From contig NZ_JADPZX010000001.1 of NCBI RefSeq assembly GCF_015712165.1, positions 5,840,001-5,904,000 of the forward strand: a stretch of DNA of 64,000 nucleotides, in the 5' to 3' direction. The notes below the pieces were generated by a model that saw nothing but the letters and a program-made list of their open reading frames with translations, was not told where the DNA came from and made no database searches. Every line of letters begins with the position of its first letter. Positions within the stretch are counted from its first letter, which is position 1. A program made the position numbers and the translations under genes. Positions 33,563-42,401 of this stretch are shown piece after piece. Source of the stretch: Streptomyces spinoverrucosus. GTDB lineage: Bacteria > Actinomycetota > Actinomycetes > Streptomycetales > Streptomycetaceae.

Positions 33563-34636
33563 ATGTCCTCCGCACTGACCGATCTCTTTCCGCTTCCGAT
33601 CGTGCAGGCCCCCATGGCGGGCGGCGTCTCCGTGCCGCAGCTCGCCGCGGCCGTGGCCGAGGCCGGCGGGCTCGGATTCCTCGCGGCCGGTTACAAGACG
33701 GCCGACGGTATGTACCAGGAGATCAAGCAGTTGCGGGGGCTGACCGGCCGCCCCTTCGGCGTGAACCTGTTCATGCCGCAGCCCGACTACGCCGAGCCCG
33801 CCGCCGTCGACGTCTACGCCCACCAGCTGGCCGGCGAGGCCGCCTGGTACGAGACCGAGCTCGGCGACCCCGACAGCGGCCGCGACGACGGCTACGACGC
33901 CAAGCTCGCGGTGCTGCTCGACAACCCGGTGCCGGTGGTCTCGTTCCACTTCGGCGTCCCCTCCCGTGACGTCCTCGACGCCCTCCGCCGGGTCGGAACC
34001 CTCACCCTGGTCACCGCCACCACCCCCGACGAGGCCCGGGCCGTGGAGCGGGCGGGCGCGGACGGCGTGATCGTGCAGGGCGCCGAGGCCGGCGGCCACC
34101 AGGGCACTCACCAGGACATCCCCGAGAACGACCGCTCGGCCATTGGGCTGCTCTCGCTGCTGGGCCAGATCCGTGAGGCGGTCGGTCTGCCGCTCGTCGC
34201 CGCCGGCGGCATCATGCGCGGCAGCCAGATCGCCGCAGTCCTCGCGGCCGGCGCGAGCGCGGCGCAGCTCGGCACGGCGTTCCTCGCCACGCCCGAGTCC
34301 GGCGCCCACGCCGTCCACAAGCAGGCGCTGACCAACCCGCTCTTCGTCCGTACGGAACTGACCCGCGCCTTCTCCGGCCGCCCGGCCCGTGGCCTGGTCA
34401 ACCGGTTCATGCGCGAGCACGGCCCGTACGCCCCCGCCGCCTACCCCGAGATCCACCACCTCACCTCCCCGGTCCGCAAGGCCGCCGCGAAGGCGGGTGA
34501 CGCGCAGGGCATGGCGCTCTGGGCGGGGCAGGGGCACCGGATGGCGCGTGAGCTGCCCGCCGGGCAGCTGGTGGAGGTGCTGGCGGCCGAGCTGGACGCG
34601 GCCAGGACAGCGTTGTCCTCCGGGGGTGCCGGATGA
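33563..34636 (+). CDS. Nitronate monooxygenase/2-nitropropane dioxygenase-family flavoprotein
   Basis: A 357-residue FMN TIM-barrel enzyme. PIVQAPMAGG is the family's FMN motif, EAGGHQGTH carries the catalytic region with the His of class I enzymes, and GGIMRGSQIAAVLAAGASAAQLGTAFL is the phosphate-binding end. It oxidises propionate-3-nitronate and similar toxic nitronates. rsmE overlaps its stop as ATGA. A related enoyl-ACP reductase II (FabK) activity cannot be excluded from sequence, but class I nitronate monooxygenase is favoured. Confidence 0.88.
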   Translation: MSSALTDLFPLPIVQAPMAGGVSVPQLAAAVAEAGGLGFLAAGYKTADGMYQEIKQLRGLTGRPFGVNLFMPQPDYAEPAAVDVYAHQLAGEAAWYETELGDPDSGRDDGYDAKLAVLLDNPVPVVSFHFGVPSRDVLDALRRVGTLTLVTATTPDEARAVERAGADGVIVQGAEAGGHQGTHQDIPENDRSAIGLLSLLGQIREAVGLPLVAAGGIMRGSQIAAVLAAGASAAQLGTAFLATPESGAHAVHKQALTNPLFVRTELTRAFSGRPARGLVNRFMREHGPYAPAAYPEIHHLTSPVRKAAAKAGDAQGMALWAGQGHRMARELPAGQLVEVLAAELDAARTALSSGGAG

Positions 34637-35373
34637 CCGCGCCGGTGTTCGTCGTCGAGCACTTCGACGCGGGCGACGGCGGGCGGTACGTCCTCGACGG
34701 GCCCGAGGGGCGGCACGCGGTGTCCGTGAAGCGGCTGCGGCCGGGGGAGGACGTGGTCCTCACCGACGGGGCCGGGCGCTGGGCGGAGTGCGTGGTCGTG
34801 GACACCGAGGGCAAGGACCGGCTGATCGTCCACATGGACTCGGTGACCGAGGAGCCGGTGCGACAGCCGCGCGTCACGGTCGTCCAGGCGCTGCCCAAGG
34901 GTGACCGGGGCGAGGTGGCCGTGGAGACCATGACCGAGGTCGGGGTCGACGCGATCGTGCCGTGGGCGGCGGCCCGCTGCATCACGCAGTGGAAGGGCGA
35001 ACGCGGCACCAAGGCCCTTGCCAAGTGGCGGGCCACCGCCCGCGAGGCCGGCAAGCAGTCCCGGCGCGTGCGCTTCCCCGAGGTCGCGGACGCGGCGACG
35101 AGCAAGCAGGTCGCCGCGCTGCTCGCCGGGGCCGACTTCGCCGCCGTACTGCACGAGAGCGGCGACGAGCCGCTGGCGACCGCCGAACTCCCCACCGAGG
35201 GCGAGATCATGCTGGTCGTCGGCCCCGAAGGCGGCGTCTCCCCGGAGGAACTGACCCTGTTCACGAACGCCGGCGCCCGCGCCTACCGCCTCGGCCCCAC
35301 CGTGCTGCGCACGTCCACGGCCGGCACGGCGGCGGCAGCACTCCTGCTGGGCCGCACCGGCCGCTGGTCCTGA
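34633..35373 (+). CDS. rsmE: 16S rRNA m3U1498 methyltransferase
   Basis: A 246-residue SPOUT methyltransferase that methylates U1498 in the decoding centre. The C-terminal knot is seen as LVVGPEGGVSPEE, then LGPTVLRTSTAGTAAAALLL, and the N-terminal PUA-like region contains RHAVSVKRLRPGE. ATGA overlap with the preceding flavoprotein gene. rsmE often follows dnaJ in Gram-positive bacteria; here a flavoprotein gene separates them. Confidence 0.94.
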   Translation: MTAPVFVVEHFDAGDGGRYVLDGPEGRHAVSVKRLRPGEDVVLTDGAGRWAECVVVDTEGKDRLIVHMDSVTEEPVRQPRVTVVQALPKGDRGEVAVETMTEVGVDAIVPWAAARCITQWKGERGTKALAKWRATAREAGKQSRRVRFPEVADAATSKQVAALLAGADFAAVLHESGDEPLATAELPTEGEIMLVVGPEGGVSPEELTLFTNAGARAYRLGPTVLRTSTAGTAAAALLLGRTGRWS

Positions 35374-35451
35374 TCCCACGCGGAAGGACGCCCGCACGGC
35401 CCGTCCCCGCACGGCCCGTCCCCCTGCCGCCCCTCATGCGCACCACCAACG

Positions 35452-37098
35452 CTAGGACGCAGGGCACCTCTTCGGTGCGGGGTTTTTGGTGGGGAGGAGT
35501 TGGACGTCCTCGCGGCGGACCGCGAAGGACTCCGCCGGGGACTTGCCGTCGCGCGACGGGTCCCAGAGCCAGATCCAGTCGGTGGTGGAGCCGAAGGAGA
35601 GGACCGGGTGGGCCGTGGGGAGGGGGCCGTTCTCGACGGGGACGGGCTTGGTGGGGTCCACGGGGCGGACGCAGACCAGGTGGCCGTGCAGGCCGAAGTA
35701 GTCGGGTGGACTCGTGCCCAGGGTCGCCGTCCGGACCGCCGCCCGGTCCGCCGCGCCGGTCGCGCGGTCGGCGCCCAGGGCGACGGCCGTCAGGGCGTAG
35801 GTCACCGCCAGCAGGGTCGCGATGACGACGGCGAAGAGGCGGTAGCTGCCGTCGCGGCCCAGGTGGAAATGACGCAGCCAGCCCAGGATCGCCACGGAGA
35901 ACAGCACGCTGCCCAGTGCCAGCCCCATCGGCTCGGCGGCGGCCAGGTACCTGCCGAGCGCCGGCGTGGGCACGGTGGCCGCGCGGATGCCGAAGCGGTC
36001 GAGGTAGGCGTCGTGCATCTGGCCGCCCAGCCGGCCGACCACCGACCACACCACCGGCACCGACAGCGGCACCAGCCACGCCGCGTGCCGGGTGAAGAAC
36101 GTCCGGCGCACCGCGAGGACCACCCCGGTACCGGCGAACGCGGCCGCCCCCAGCACCAGCACCCCCGCCCACAGATCGCCCGGCGTGACGTCCTGCCCGA
36201 CCAGCGCCCCGAACCCGGCCAGCGCGCTGGTCCCCGCCACGCCCGCCGCCCACTGTGCGGGCCTGCCCCGGTCCCGCGTCTCCTTGGCCATCCGGCCCAG
36301 CGGCAGCGCGCCCGCCGTGCTCAGCAGCGCCGGCAGCAGCTTCCACGCGCCCTCGGCCCGCACGACGTACATCCCGCAGACGATCGCGAGCACCAGGCCC
36401 GCCGAGCCCGCCGTCAGCCAGGCCAGCCGCACCCGCCGCGCCTCCGGCGTCTCGTCGCGCGGCGGGTTCGCGTCCGAGTGGCCGGGGACGCGCAGGCCGT
36501 GCCGGTCGGGGCTGAATTCCCGGCCACCCAGCGGGCGGGCCGCGAACTCCGCCTCCGCCGCCTCCCGCGAGTCCGGTCCCGCCGCCACCGTCACCGCCCG
36601 CTGCTCGTCCAGGCCGCCCAGCCAGGTCCACATCCGACCCACCCGGCCACCGGTGGTGGGGGCGCGGTGCATCTGGTACGTCGTCCTGGGCGGGCGTTCG
36701 TGCTCCACCAGCGCCGCGTCCCGCACCCACGCGCCCAACTCGGCCTGCTGGAGCAGCCGTTCGACCTCCGCCACCGCCGTGCGCACCGCCCCGAACCGCG
36801 CCCCGTGCAGCCGCACCTCCACGGCCAGCGCGGCCCGCCGCGCCTCCCCGGCCCGCGCCCGCTCCTCGGCCTCGGCGGGCCGCACGGACCAGCCCCGCTC
36901 CTCGAACAGGCCCGTGGCGTAGGCGACTTCGTCGGGATGGTCGACCACGTCGACGAGCATCCGCACCCGGCGGCGGCGCGGCGGGACCGGGGGCGCGGTG
37001 GCCGGGTCGGTCACCGGCCCGGCCTCGTCGGCGCCGCCGTCGGGTACGCGCGGGGCCGGCAGCGGGAGGTTCCTGCGGACGCGGACACGGGGTGGCAA
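35452..37098 (-). CDS. Polytopic membrane protein, function unknown, TTG start
   Basis: A 548-residue protein. Residues 1-215 are hydrophilic, with a short conserved-looking stretch VRMLVDVVDHPDEVAYATGLFEERGWSV; about 220-440 carry eight or so transmembrane helices; the tail (about 450-548) is soluble with GLHGHLVCVRP and SFGSTTDWIWLWDPS. The only plausible start is TTG at 37098, preceded by GGAGGAACG at normal spacing; no ATG or GTG occurs near the beginning. It is divergent from the lipoprotein gene across 97 bases. I do not recognise a family. Confidence 0.75.
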   Translation of the reverse strand: MPPRVRVRRNLPLPAPRVPDGGADEAGPVTDPATAPPVPPRRRRVRMLVDVVDHPDEVAYATGLFEERGWSVRPAEAEERARAGEARRAALAVEVRLHGARFGAVRTAVAEVERLLQQAELGAWVRDAALVEHERPPRTTYQMHRAPTTGGRVGRMWTWLGGLDEQRAVTVAAGPDSREAAEAEFAARPLGGREFSPDRHGLRVPGHSDANPPRDETPEARRVRLAWLTAGSAGLVLAIVCGMYVVRAEGAWKLLPALLSTAGALPLGRMAKETRDRGRPAQWAAGVAGTSALAGFGALVGQDVTPGDLWAGVLVLGAAAFAGTGVVLAVRRTFFTRHAAWLVPLSVPVVWSVVGRLGGQMHDAYLDRFGIRAATVPTPALGRYLAAAEPMGLALGSVLFSVAILGWLRHFHLGRDGSYRLFAVVIATLLAVTYALTAVALGADRATGAADRAAVRTATLGTSPPDYFGLHGHLVCVRPVDPTKPVPVENGPLPTAHPVLSFGSTTDWIWLWDPSRDGKSPAESFAVRREDVQLLPTKNPAPKRCPAS

Positions 37099-37195
37099 CG
37101 TTCCTCCGGAGAACGGCGGTTGGGTGACGTGTGAGGGTACCGAGTGGCCGTATGCGCCCTACCGCGACGGCCGGGACAGTGGCAGGCTGCCGTCC

Positions 37196-37729
37196 ATGGG
37201 GGCATTGCGGTGGATTTGGGGCCGTCCTCGCCGGCAGCGGACGGCCGGTGTGGCGGCGGTCCTGGTCGCCTGCCTGGGCGGGCTGGTCGCCTGCGAGCCG
37301 GGGGCGATGAGCTCCGTGACCGTCGCCTACACGACCGACGAGCTGGTGACCCGGGAGCTGGAGCGGCAGAAGGCCGAGGTGCAGTGGCTCAGCTGCACCG
37401 CCGACTTCGGCGAGCGGAGCGGGTCGACACCGTCCGCGAGCGTGAACACCGTCGCGGACGTCGACTGCGAGGGGCAGACCACCGACGGCCAGGACATCAC
37501 CGTCACCGGCAAGGTGACCCGCGCGGTCGACGGCGCCTGCGTGCGCGGCGACCTCACCGCCGAGATCGACGGCAAGGAGTGGTTCCGGGTCAGCGGACTC
37601 GGCGACTGCGACGCCACCTCCGCCCCGCCCGTCAACAACCCGCCCGGCGGCGGCCCCACCACGACAGTGACCGTCACCAAGACCGTCTACTGCCGGAGCG
37701 CCCCCACGTGCTGGCCAGAAGGTAAGTAG
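37196..37729 (+). CDS. Secreted lipoprotein with DUF4333-like domain
   Basis: A 177-residue protein from ATG 37196. A basic start (MGALRWIWGRPRRQR), a hydrophobic core and a lipobox LVAC|E at about residues 29-33 mark a lipoprotein. The mature part has paired Cys (LSCTADF, VDCEG, ACVRG, GDCDA, plus YCRSAPTC near the end), likely disulfides, and a VTVAYTTDELVTRELERQ stretch as in actinobacterial DUF4333 proteins. The frame is open upstream to 36998, but that part overlaps the divergent membrane gene and lacks a start signal. Confidence 0.75.
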   Translation: MGALRWIWGRPRRQRTAGVAAVLVACLGGLVACEPGAMSSVTVAYTTDELVTRELERQKAEVQWLSCTADFGERSGSTPSASVNTVADVDCEGQTTDGQDITVTGKVTRAVDGACVRGDLTAEIDGKEWFRVSGLGDCDATSAPPVNNPPGGGPTTTVTVTKTVYCRSAPTCWPEGK

Positions 37730-37778
37730 CAGGTGTGGCAGGTGATCCAAACCCCTGTGCTCGGGAGCCCGGCCTGCG

Positions 37779-37784
37779 TAGGGT
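37779..37784 (+). promoter_or_regulatory. -10 box of the tricorn protease gene
   Basis: TAGGGT, then six bases, then the GTG start: the standard Streptomyces leaderless arrangement. Confidence 0.5.
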
Positions 37785-37790
37785 GACCTG

Positions 37791-40700
37791 GTGACACAGT
37801 CCGCAGTGCCCGCGTATCTCCGGTTTCCGCACGTCCAGGGCGAGTTGGTGGCCTTCACCGCCGAGGACGACGTCTGGCTCGCGCCCCTCGACGGCGGGCG
37901 CGCCTGGCGGGTCAGCGCCGACAACGTGCCGGTGACCCAGCCGCGCATCTCGCCCGACGGCACCACCGTCGCCTGGACCTCCACCCGCGACGGCGCACCC
38001 GAGGTGCACATCGCGCCCGTCGACGGCGGTCCCGCCAAACGCCTGACGTACTGGGGCAGTTGGGTCACCCGCGTGCGCGGCTGGACCCCCGACGGACAGG
38101 TCCTCGCTCTCACCACCCACGGCCAGGCCACCCTCCGCCGCACCTGGGCGCACGCCGTCCCCCTCGACGGCGGACCGCCGACCAGGCTGCCGTACGGCCC
38201 CGTCGGCGGCATCGCGTACGGCCCGCACACCGTGCTGCTGTCCGCGCCGATGGGCCGCGAGGCCGCCTCCTGGAAGCGGTACCGGGGCGGTACGGCGGGC
38301 AAGCTGTGGATCGACCGCGACGGGAACGGCGAGTTCGTGCGGCTGCACGAGGAGCTCGACGGGAACATCGAGTACCCGACCTGGGTCGGCGACCGGATCG
38401 CCTTCCTGTCCGACCACGAGGGCACCGGCGCGCTGTACTCCTCCCACGCCGACGGCTCCGACCTGCGCCGGCACACCCCGATCGACGGTTTCTACGCCCG
38501 GCACGCGGCGAGCGACGGCACCCGCGTCGTGTACTCCTCCGTCGGCGAACTGTGGCTGCTGGACGACCTCGACGGGGCGGAGCCGCGCCGCCTCGACATC
38601 CGGCTCGGCGGGCAGCGCACCGACCGGCAGCCGTACCCGGTGAACGCCGCCCGCTGGTTCGGGTCGGCGTCCCCCGACCACACCGCGCGCGGCAGCGCGG
38701 TCGCCGTACGCGGCGGCGTGCACTGGGTCACCCACCGCTCCGGCCCCGCCCGCGCGCTCGCCGCCGAACCCGGCGTCCGGGCCCGGCTGCCCCGCACCTT
38801 CCGCGCCGAAGGCGAGGAGTGGGTGGTGTGGGTGACGGACGCCGAGGGCGAGGACGCCCTGGAGTTCGCGCCCGCCACCGGCCTGACACCCGGCTCGATC
38901 CCGCGCCGGCTGGCCGCCGGCCGCCTCGGCCGGGTCCTCGGGCTCGCCATGGCCCCCGACGGCAGCCGGGCCGCCGTCGCCTCGCACGACGGACGGCTGC
39001 TGCTCGTCGAGCGGGAGACCGGCGAGGTGCGTGAGGTCGACCGCAGTGAGAACGGCGACGTGCGCGGGCTGGTCTTCTCGCCCGACTCCGCCTGGCTCGC
39101 CTGGTCCCACCCCGGGCCGCGCCCGCTGTGCCAGCTGAAGCTCGCCAACACCACCGACCTGTCGGTCACCGAGGCGACCCCGCTGCGCTTCCAGGACTAC
39201 GCCCCCGCCTTCACCGCCGACGGCAAGCACCTGGCGTTCCTGTCCAACCGCTCCTTCGACCCGGTCTACGACGAGCACGTCTTCGACCTGGCCTTCGTCG
39301 TCGGCGACCGCCCGCACCTCATCACCCTCGCCGCGACCACGCCGTCCCCGTTCGGCCCGCAGCGGCACGGCCGTCCCTTCGAGACGCCGGACAAGGACGA
39401 GACGCCCGACAGCGAGGGCACGCCGACCACGCGCATCGACCTCGAAGGGCTCGCCGACCGGATCGTGCCGTTCCCGGTGGAGGCCGGGCGCTACTCCAAC
39501 CTGCGTGCCGCGAAGGACGGCGTGCTGTGGCTGCGGCACCCGGTGGAGGGCGTCCTCGGCTCCTCCCGGGCCACCCCGGACGACCCCGACCCCAAGACCG
39601 AGCTGGAGCGCTACGACCTCGCCCAGCAGCGCCTGGAGCACCTCGCGGCCGACGCCGACCACTTCGAGGTCAGCGGCGACGGGAAGCGGGTGCTGCTCTG
39701 GACGAGCGACCGCCTGAAGGTCGTACCGAGCGACCGCCGAGCCTCGAACGACGACGACAGCGACACGAACGTCACCGTCGACCTCACCCGCGTCCGCCAG
39801 ACGGTCGACCCGGCGGCCGAGTGGCGGCAGATGTACGACGAGACCGGGCGCATCATGCGCGACCACTTCTGGCGGCCCGACATGAACGGCGTCGACTGGG
39901 ACGGCGTCCTCGACCGCTACCGGCCCGTCCTGGAGCGGGTCGCCACCCACGACGACCTGGTGGACCTCCTGTGGGAGGTGCAGGGCGAACTGGGCACCTC
40001 GCACGCCTACGTCATCCCGCGCGGCGGACACGGAGGCGGTGCCCAACAGGGCCTGCTCGGCGCCGACATCTCCCGGCACCCGGACGGCAGCTGGCGCATC
40101 GACCGCATCCTGCCCTCGGAGACCTCCGACCCGGACGCCCGCTCACCCCTCGCCGCCCCCGGCGTCGCGGTGCGTCCCGGGGACGCGATCGTGGCGGTGG
40201 CCGGGCGGGCGGTGGACCCGGTGACCGGCCCGGGACCGCTGCTCGTCGGTACGGCGGACAAGGCCGTCGAGCTGACCATCTCGCCGTCGGGCGGTGGCGA
40301 TGTGCGGCACGCGGTCGTCGTCCCGATCGCCGACGAGGAACCGCTGCGCTACCACGCGTGGGTCGCGGACCGACGGGCGTACGTGCACGAGCGGTCCGGC
40401 GGGCGACTCGGCTACCTCCACGTCCCCGACATGCAGGCGCCGGGCTGGGCGCAGATCCACCGGGACCTGCGGGTGGAGGTGGGCCGGGAGGGGCTCGTCG
40501 TCGACGTCCGGGAGAACCGGGGCGGGCACACCTCCCAGCTGGTGGTGGAGAAGCTGGCCCGGCGGATCGTCGGCTGGGCGGTTCCGCGCGGGATGCGGCC
40601 GTACAGCTACCCGCAGGACGCGCCGCGCGGGCCGGTCGTCGCCGTCGCCAACGAGTTCTCCGGCTCGGACGGCGACATCGTCAACGCTGCGATCAAGGCG

Positions 40701-40991
40701 CTCGGGCTCGGCCCGGTGGTCGGGGTGCGGACGTGGGGCGGCGTGATCGGCATCGACAGCCGCTACCGGCTGATCGACGGCACACTGATCACCCAGCCCA
40801 AGTACGCCTTCTGGCTGGAGGGCTACGGCTGGGGCGTCGAGAACCACGGCGTGGACCCGGACGTGGAGGTCGTACAGCGTCCGCAGGACTACACGGCGGG
40901 CCGGGACGTACAGCTCGACGAGGCGATAAGGCTCGCGCTGGAGGCACTGGACTCCGGTCCCGCGAAAGCACCGCCCAGCTTGCCGACGTAA
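37791..40991 (+). CDS. tri: Tricorn-type protease
   Basis: A 1066-residue cytoplasmic serine protease that cleaves proteasome products and other peptides. The first about 680 residues form two beta-propellers (repeats with DGTTVAWTSTRDG, DGSRAAVASHDG and similar). A PDZ-like domain follows (about 750-850), then the catalytic core with FSGSDGD around residue 965 supplying the nucleophilic Ser and GVIGIDSRYRLIDG. Homologues are well known in Streptomyces. The gene appears leaderless. The downstream 40992-41050 repeat may end the transcript. Confidence 0.94.
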   Translation: MTQSAVPAYLRFPHVQGELVAFTAEDDVWLAPLDGGRAWRVSADNVPVTQPRISPDGTTVAWTSTRDGAPEVHIAPVDGGPAKRLTYWGSWVTRVRGWTPDGQVLALTTHGQATLRRTWAHAVPLDGGPPTRLPYGPVGGIAYGPHTVLLSAPMGREAASWKRYRGGTAGKLWIDRDGNGEFVRLHEELDGNIEYPTWVGDRIAFLSDHEGTGALYSSHADGSDLRRHTPIDGFYARHAASDGTRVVYSSVGELWLLDDLDGAEPRRLDIRLGGQRTDRQPYPVNAARWFGSASPDHTARGSAVAVRGGVHWVTHRSGPARALAAEPGVRARLPRTFRAEGEEWVVWVTDAEGEDALEFAPATGLTPGSIPRRLAAGRLGRVLGLAMAPDGSRAAVASHDGRLLLVERETGEVREVDRSENGDVRGLVFSPDSAWLAWSHPGPRPLCQLKLANTTDLSVTEATPLRFQDYAPAFTADGKHLAFLSNRSFDPVYDEHVFDLAFVVGDRPHLITLAATTPSPFGPQRHGRPFETPDKDETPDSEGTPTTRIDLEGLADRIVPFPVEAGRYSNLRAAKDGVLWLRHPVEGVLGSSRATPDDPDPKTELERYDLAQQRLEHLAADADHFEVSGDGKRVLLWTSDRLKVVPSDRRASNDDDSDTNVTVDLTRVRQTVDPAAEWRQMYDETGRIMRDHFWRPDMNGVDWDGVLDRYRPVLERVATHDDLVDLLWEVQGELGTSHAYVIPRGGHGGGAQQGLLGADISRHPDGSWRIDRILPSETSDPDARSPLAAPGVAVRPGDAIVAVAGRAVDPVTGPGPLLVGTADKAVELTISPSGGGDVRHAVVVPIADEEPLRYHAWVADRRAYVHERSGGRLGYLHVPDMQAPGWAQIHRDLRVEVGREGLVVDVRENRGGHTSQLVVEKLARRIVGWAVPRGMRPYSYPQDAPRGPVVAVANEFSGSDGDIVNAAIKALGLGPVVGVRTWGGVIGIDSRYRLIDGTLITQPKYAFWLEGYGWGVENHGVDPDVEVVQRPQDYTAGRDVQLDEAIRLALEALDSGPAKAPPSLPT

Positions 40992-40992
40992 A

Positions 40993-41050
40993 GGGGCGCG
41001 GGGCTGTGTCGATATGCGGCTCCGCCGCGTGGGCGCGACCAGCCCCCGAC
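40993..41050. repeat. Dispersed palindromic repeat after the tricorn gene
   Basis: AGGGGCGCGGGGC and GCGCGACCAGCCCC flank an insert containing the 19-bp ATGCGGCTCCGCCGCGTGG found also at 3627-3645. It starts directly after the stop codon and can fold as nested hairpins, so it may end transcription. Confidence 0.65.
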
Positions 41051-41115
41051 GGCCCGCACCCGGCGACGATACGATGCCCCCACACCCGATCACCCGTTCA
41101 ACCCCCGGAGGGACC

Positions 41116-41469
41116 ATGGCAGGGGAGCCGCAGGACGACTGCCTGTTCTGCAAGATCGTCGCGGGCCAGATCCCGGCGACGATCGTCCGCGAGACGGATA
41201 CGACCGTCGCCTTCCGGGACATCAACCCCCAGGCACCCACCCACGTCCTGGTCATCCCCAAGGTGCACTACCCCGACCCCGCCGCGCTCGCCGCAGCCGT
41301 GCCTCAGATCGCCGCGGACGTGCTGCGCGAGACCCAGGCGGTCGCCGACGAGGACAAGCTGGAGAGCTACCGCGTCGTCTTCAACAAGGGCCCCGGCGCC
41401 GGCCAGACCGTCTGGCACACGCACGCCCACGTCCTGGGCGGCCGCGGCCTGGAATGGCCGCCCGGGTAA
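41116..41469 (+). CDS. HIT-family hydrolase (HINT-type)
   Basis: A 117-residue nucleotide-binding protein with CLFCKIVAGQIP at the start and the catalytic HTHAHVLGG (His-x-His-x-His) near the end. HINT enzymes hydrolyse adenosine 5'-phosphoramidates. GGAGGG lies 4 nt before the ATG. The C-terminus (LEWPPG) is typical of bacterial HINT. The RNase Z gene begins 6 nt downstream. Confidence 0.94.
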   Translation: MAGEPQDDCLFCKIVAGQIPATIVRETDTTVAFRDINPQAPTHVLVIPKVHYPDPAALAAAVPQIAADVLRETQAVADEDKLESYRVVFNKGPGAGQTVWHTHAHVLGGRGLEWPPG

Positions 41470-41475
41470 GTCGCC

Positions 41476-42381
41476 GTGTCCGTACGTGAATTGGTGGTCC
41501 TAGGCACCGCCAGCCAGGTCCCGACCCGGCACCGCAACCACAACGGCTACCTGCTGCGCTGGGACGGCCAGGGCATCCTGTTCGACCCCGGCGAGGGCAC
41601 CCAGCGCCAGATGCTGCGCGCCGGGGTCGCCGCCCACGACATCGACCGGATCTGCGTCACGCACTTCCACGGGGACCACTCGCTGGGCCTGGCCGGAGTC
41701 ATCCAGCGCATCAACCTCGACCAGGTGCCCCACCCGATCACCGCGCACTACCCCCGCTCCGGGCAGCGCTTCTTCAACCGACTCCGGTACGCCACCGCCT
41801 ACCGCGAGACCGTGCAGCTCGTCGAGGCGCCGGTGGACCGCGACGGGGAGCTCGCCTCGTCGCAGGCATACACGCTTCAGGCCCACAAGCTCTCCCACCC
41901 CGTCGAGTCCTACGGCTATCGCCTCGTCGAGCCCGACGGGCGTCGCATGCTGCCCGAGCGGCTCGCCGCGCACGGCGTCAAGGGGCCCGACGTGGGCCGG
42001 ATCCAGCGCGAGGGCGCGCTCGGCGGGGTGACCCTCGAAGAGGTCAGCGAGGTGCGGCGCGGGCAGCGGTTCGCGTTCGTGATGGACACCCGGTTGTGCG
42101 ACGGCGTGTACGCGCTCGCCGAGGGCTGCGACATGCTCGTCATCGAGTCGACGTTCCTCGACGAGGACGAGGAACTCGCCGTGGAACACGGCCACCTGAC
42201 GGCCGGTCAGGCCGCACGGGTGGCCCGGGAGAGCGGCGTACGGCATCTCGTGCTCACCCACTTCAGCCAGCGCTACTCGGAGCCGGACGGTTTCGAGCGG
42301 CAGGCGCGGGCCGCCGGGTTCGAGGGGGAGCTGAGCGTGGCGCACGACCTACTGAGAGTGCCGCTTCCGAAGCGTCGGTGA
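41476..42381 (+). CDS. rnz: Ribonuclease Z
   Basis: A 301-residue tRNA 3'-end processing endonuclease. Zinc motif [13 protein letters not shown] (about residues 57-69), then [14 protein letters not shown] and VMDTRLCD and [11 protein letters not shown] give the remaining ligands. It removes 3' trailers from tRNAs without encoded CCA, such as the two tRNA-Ala genes in this window. GTG start; no ribosome site distinct from the HIT gene's end, so probably co-translated. The next frame may overlap its stop. Confidence 0.94.
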   Translation: MSVRELVVLGTASQVPTRHRNHNGYLLRWDGQGILFDPGEGTQRQMLRAGVAAHDIDRICVTHFHGDHSLGLAGVIQRINLDQVPHPITAHYPRSGQRFFNRLRYATAYRETVQLVEAPVDRDGELASSQAYTLQAHKLSHPVESYGYRLVEPDGRRMLPERLAAHGVKGPDVGRIQREGALGGVTLEEVSEVRRGQRFAFVMDTRLCDGVYALAEGCDMLVIESTFLDEDEELAVEHGHLTAGQAARVARESGVRHLVLTHFSQRYSEPDGFERQARAAGFEGELSVAHDLLRVPLPKRR

Positions 42382-42389
42382 AACGCCCG

Positions 42390-42395
42390 TACGAT
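42390..42395 (+). promoter_or_regulatory. -10 box of the deaminase gene
   Basis: TACGAT ends 6 nt before the ATG at 42402, so the deaminase may have its own leaderless transcript besides read-through from rnz. Confidence 0.35.
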
Positions 42396-42401
42396 GATCT
42401 G

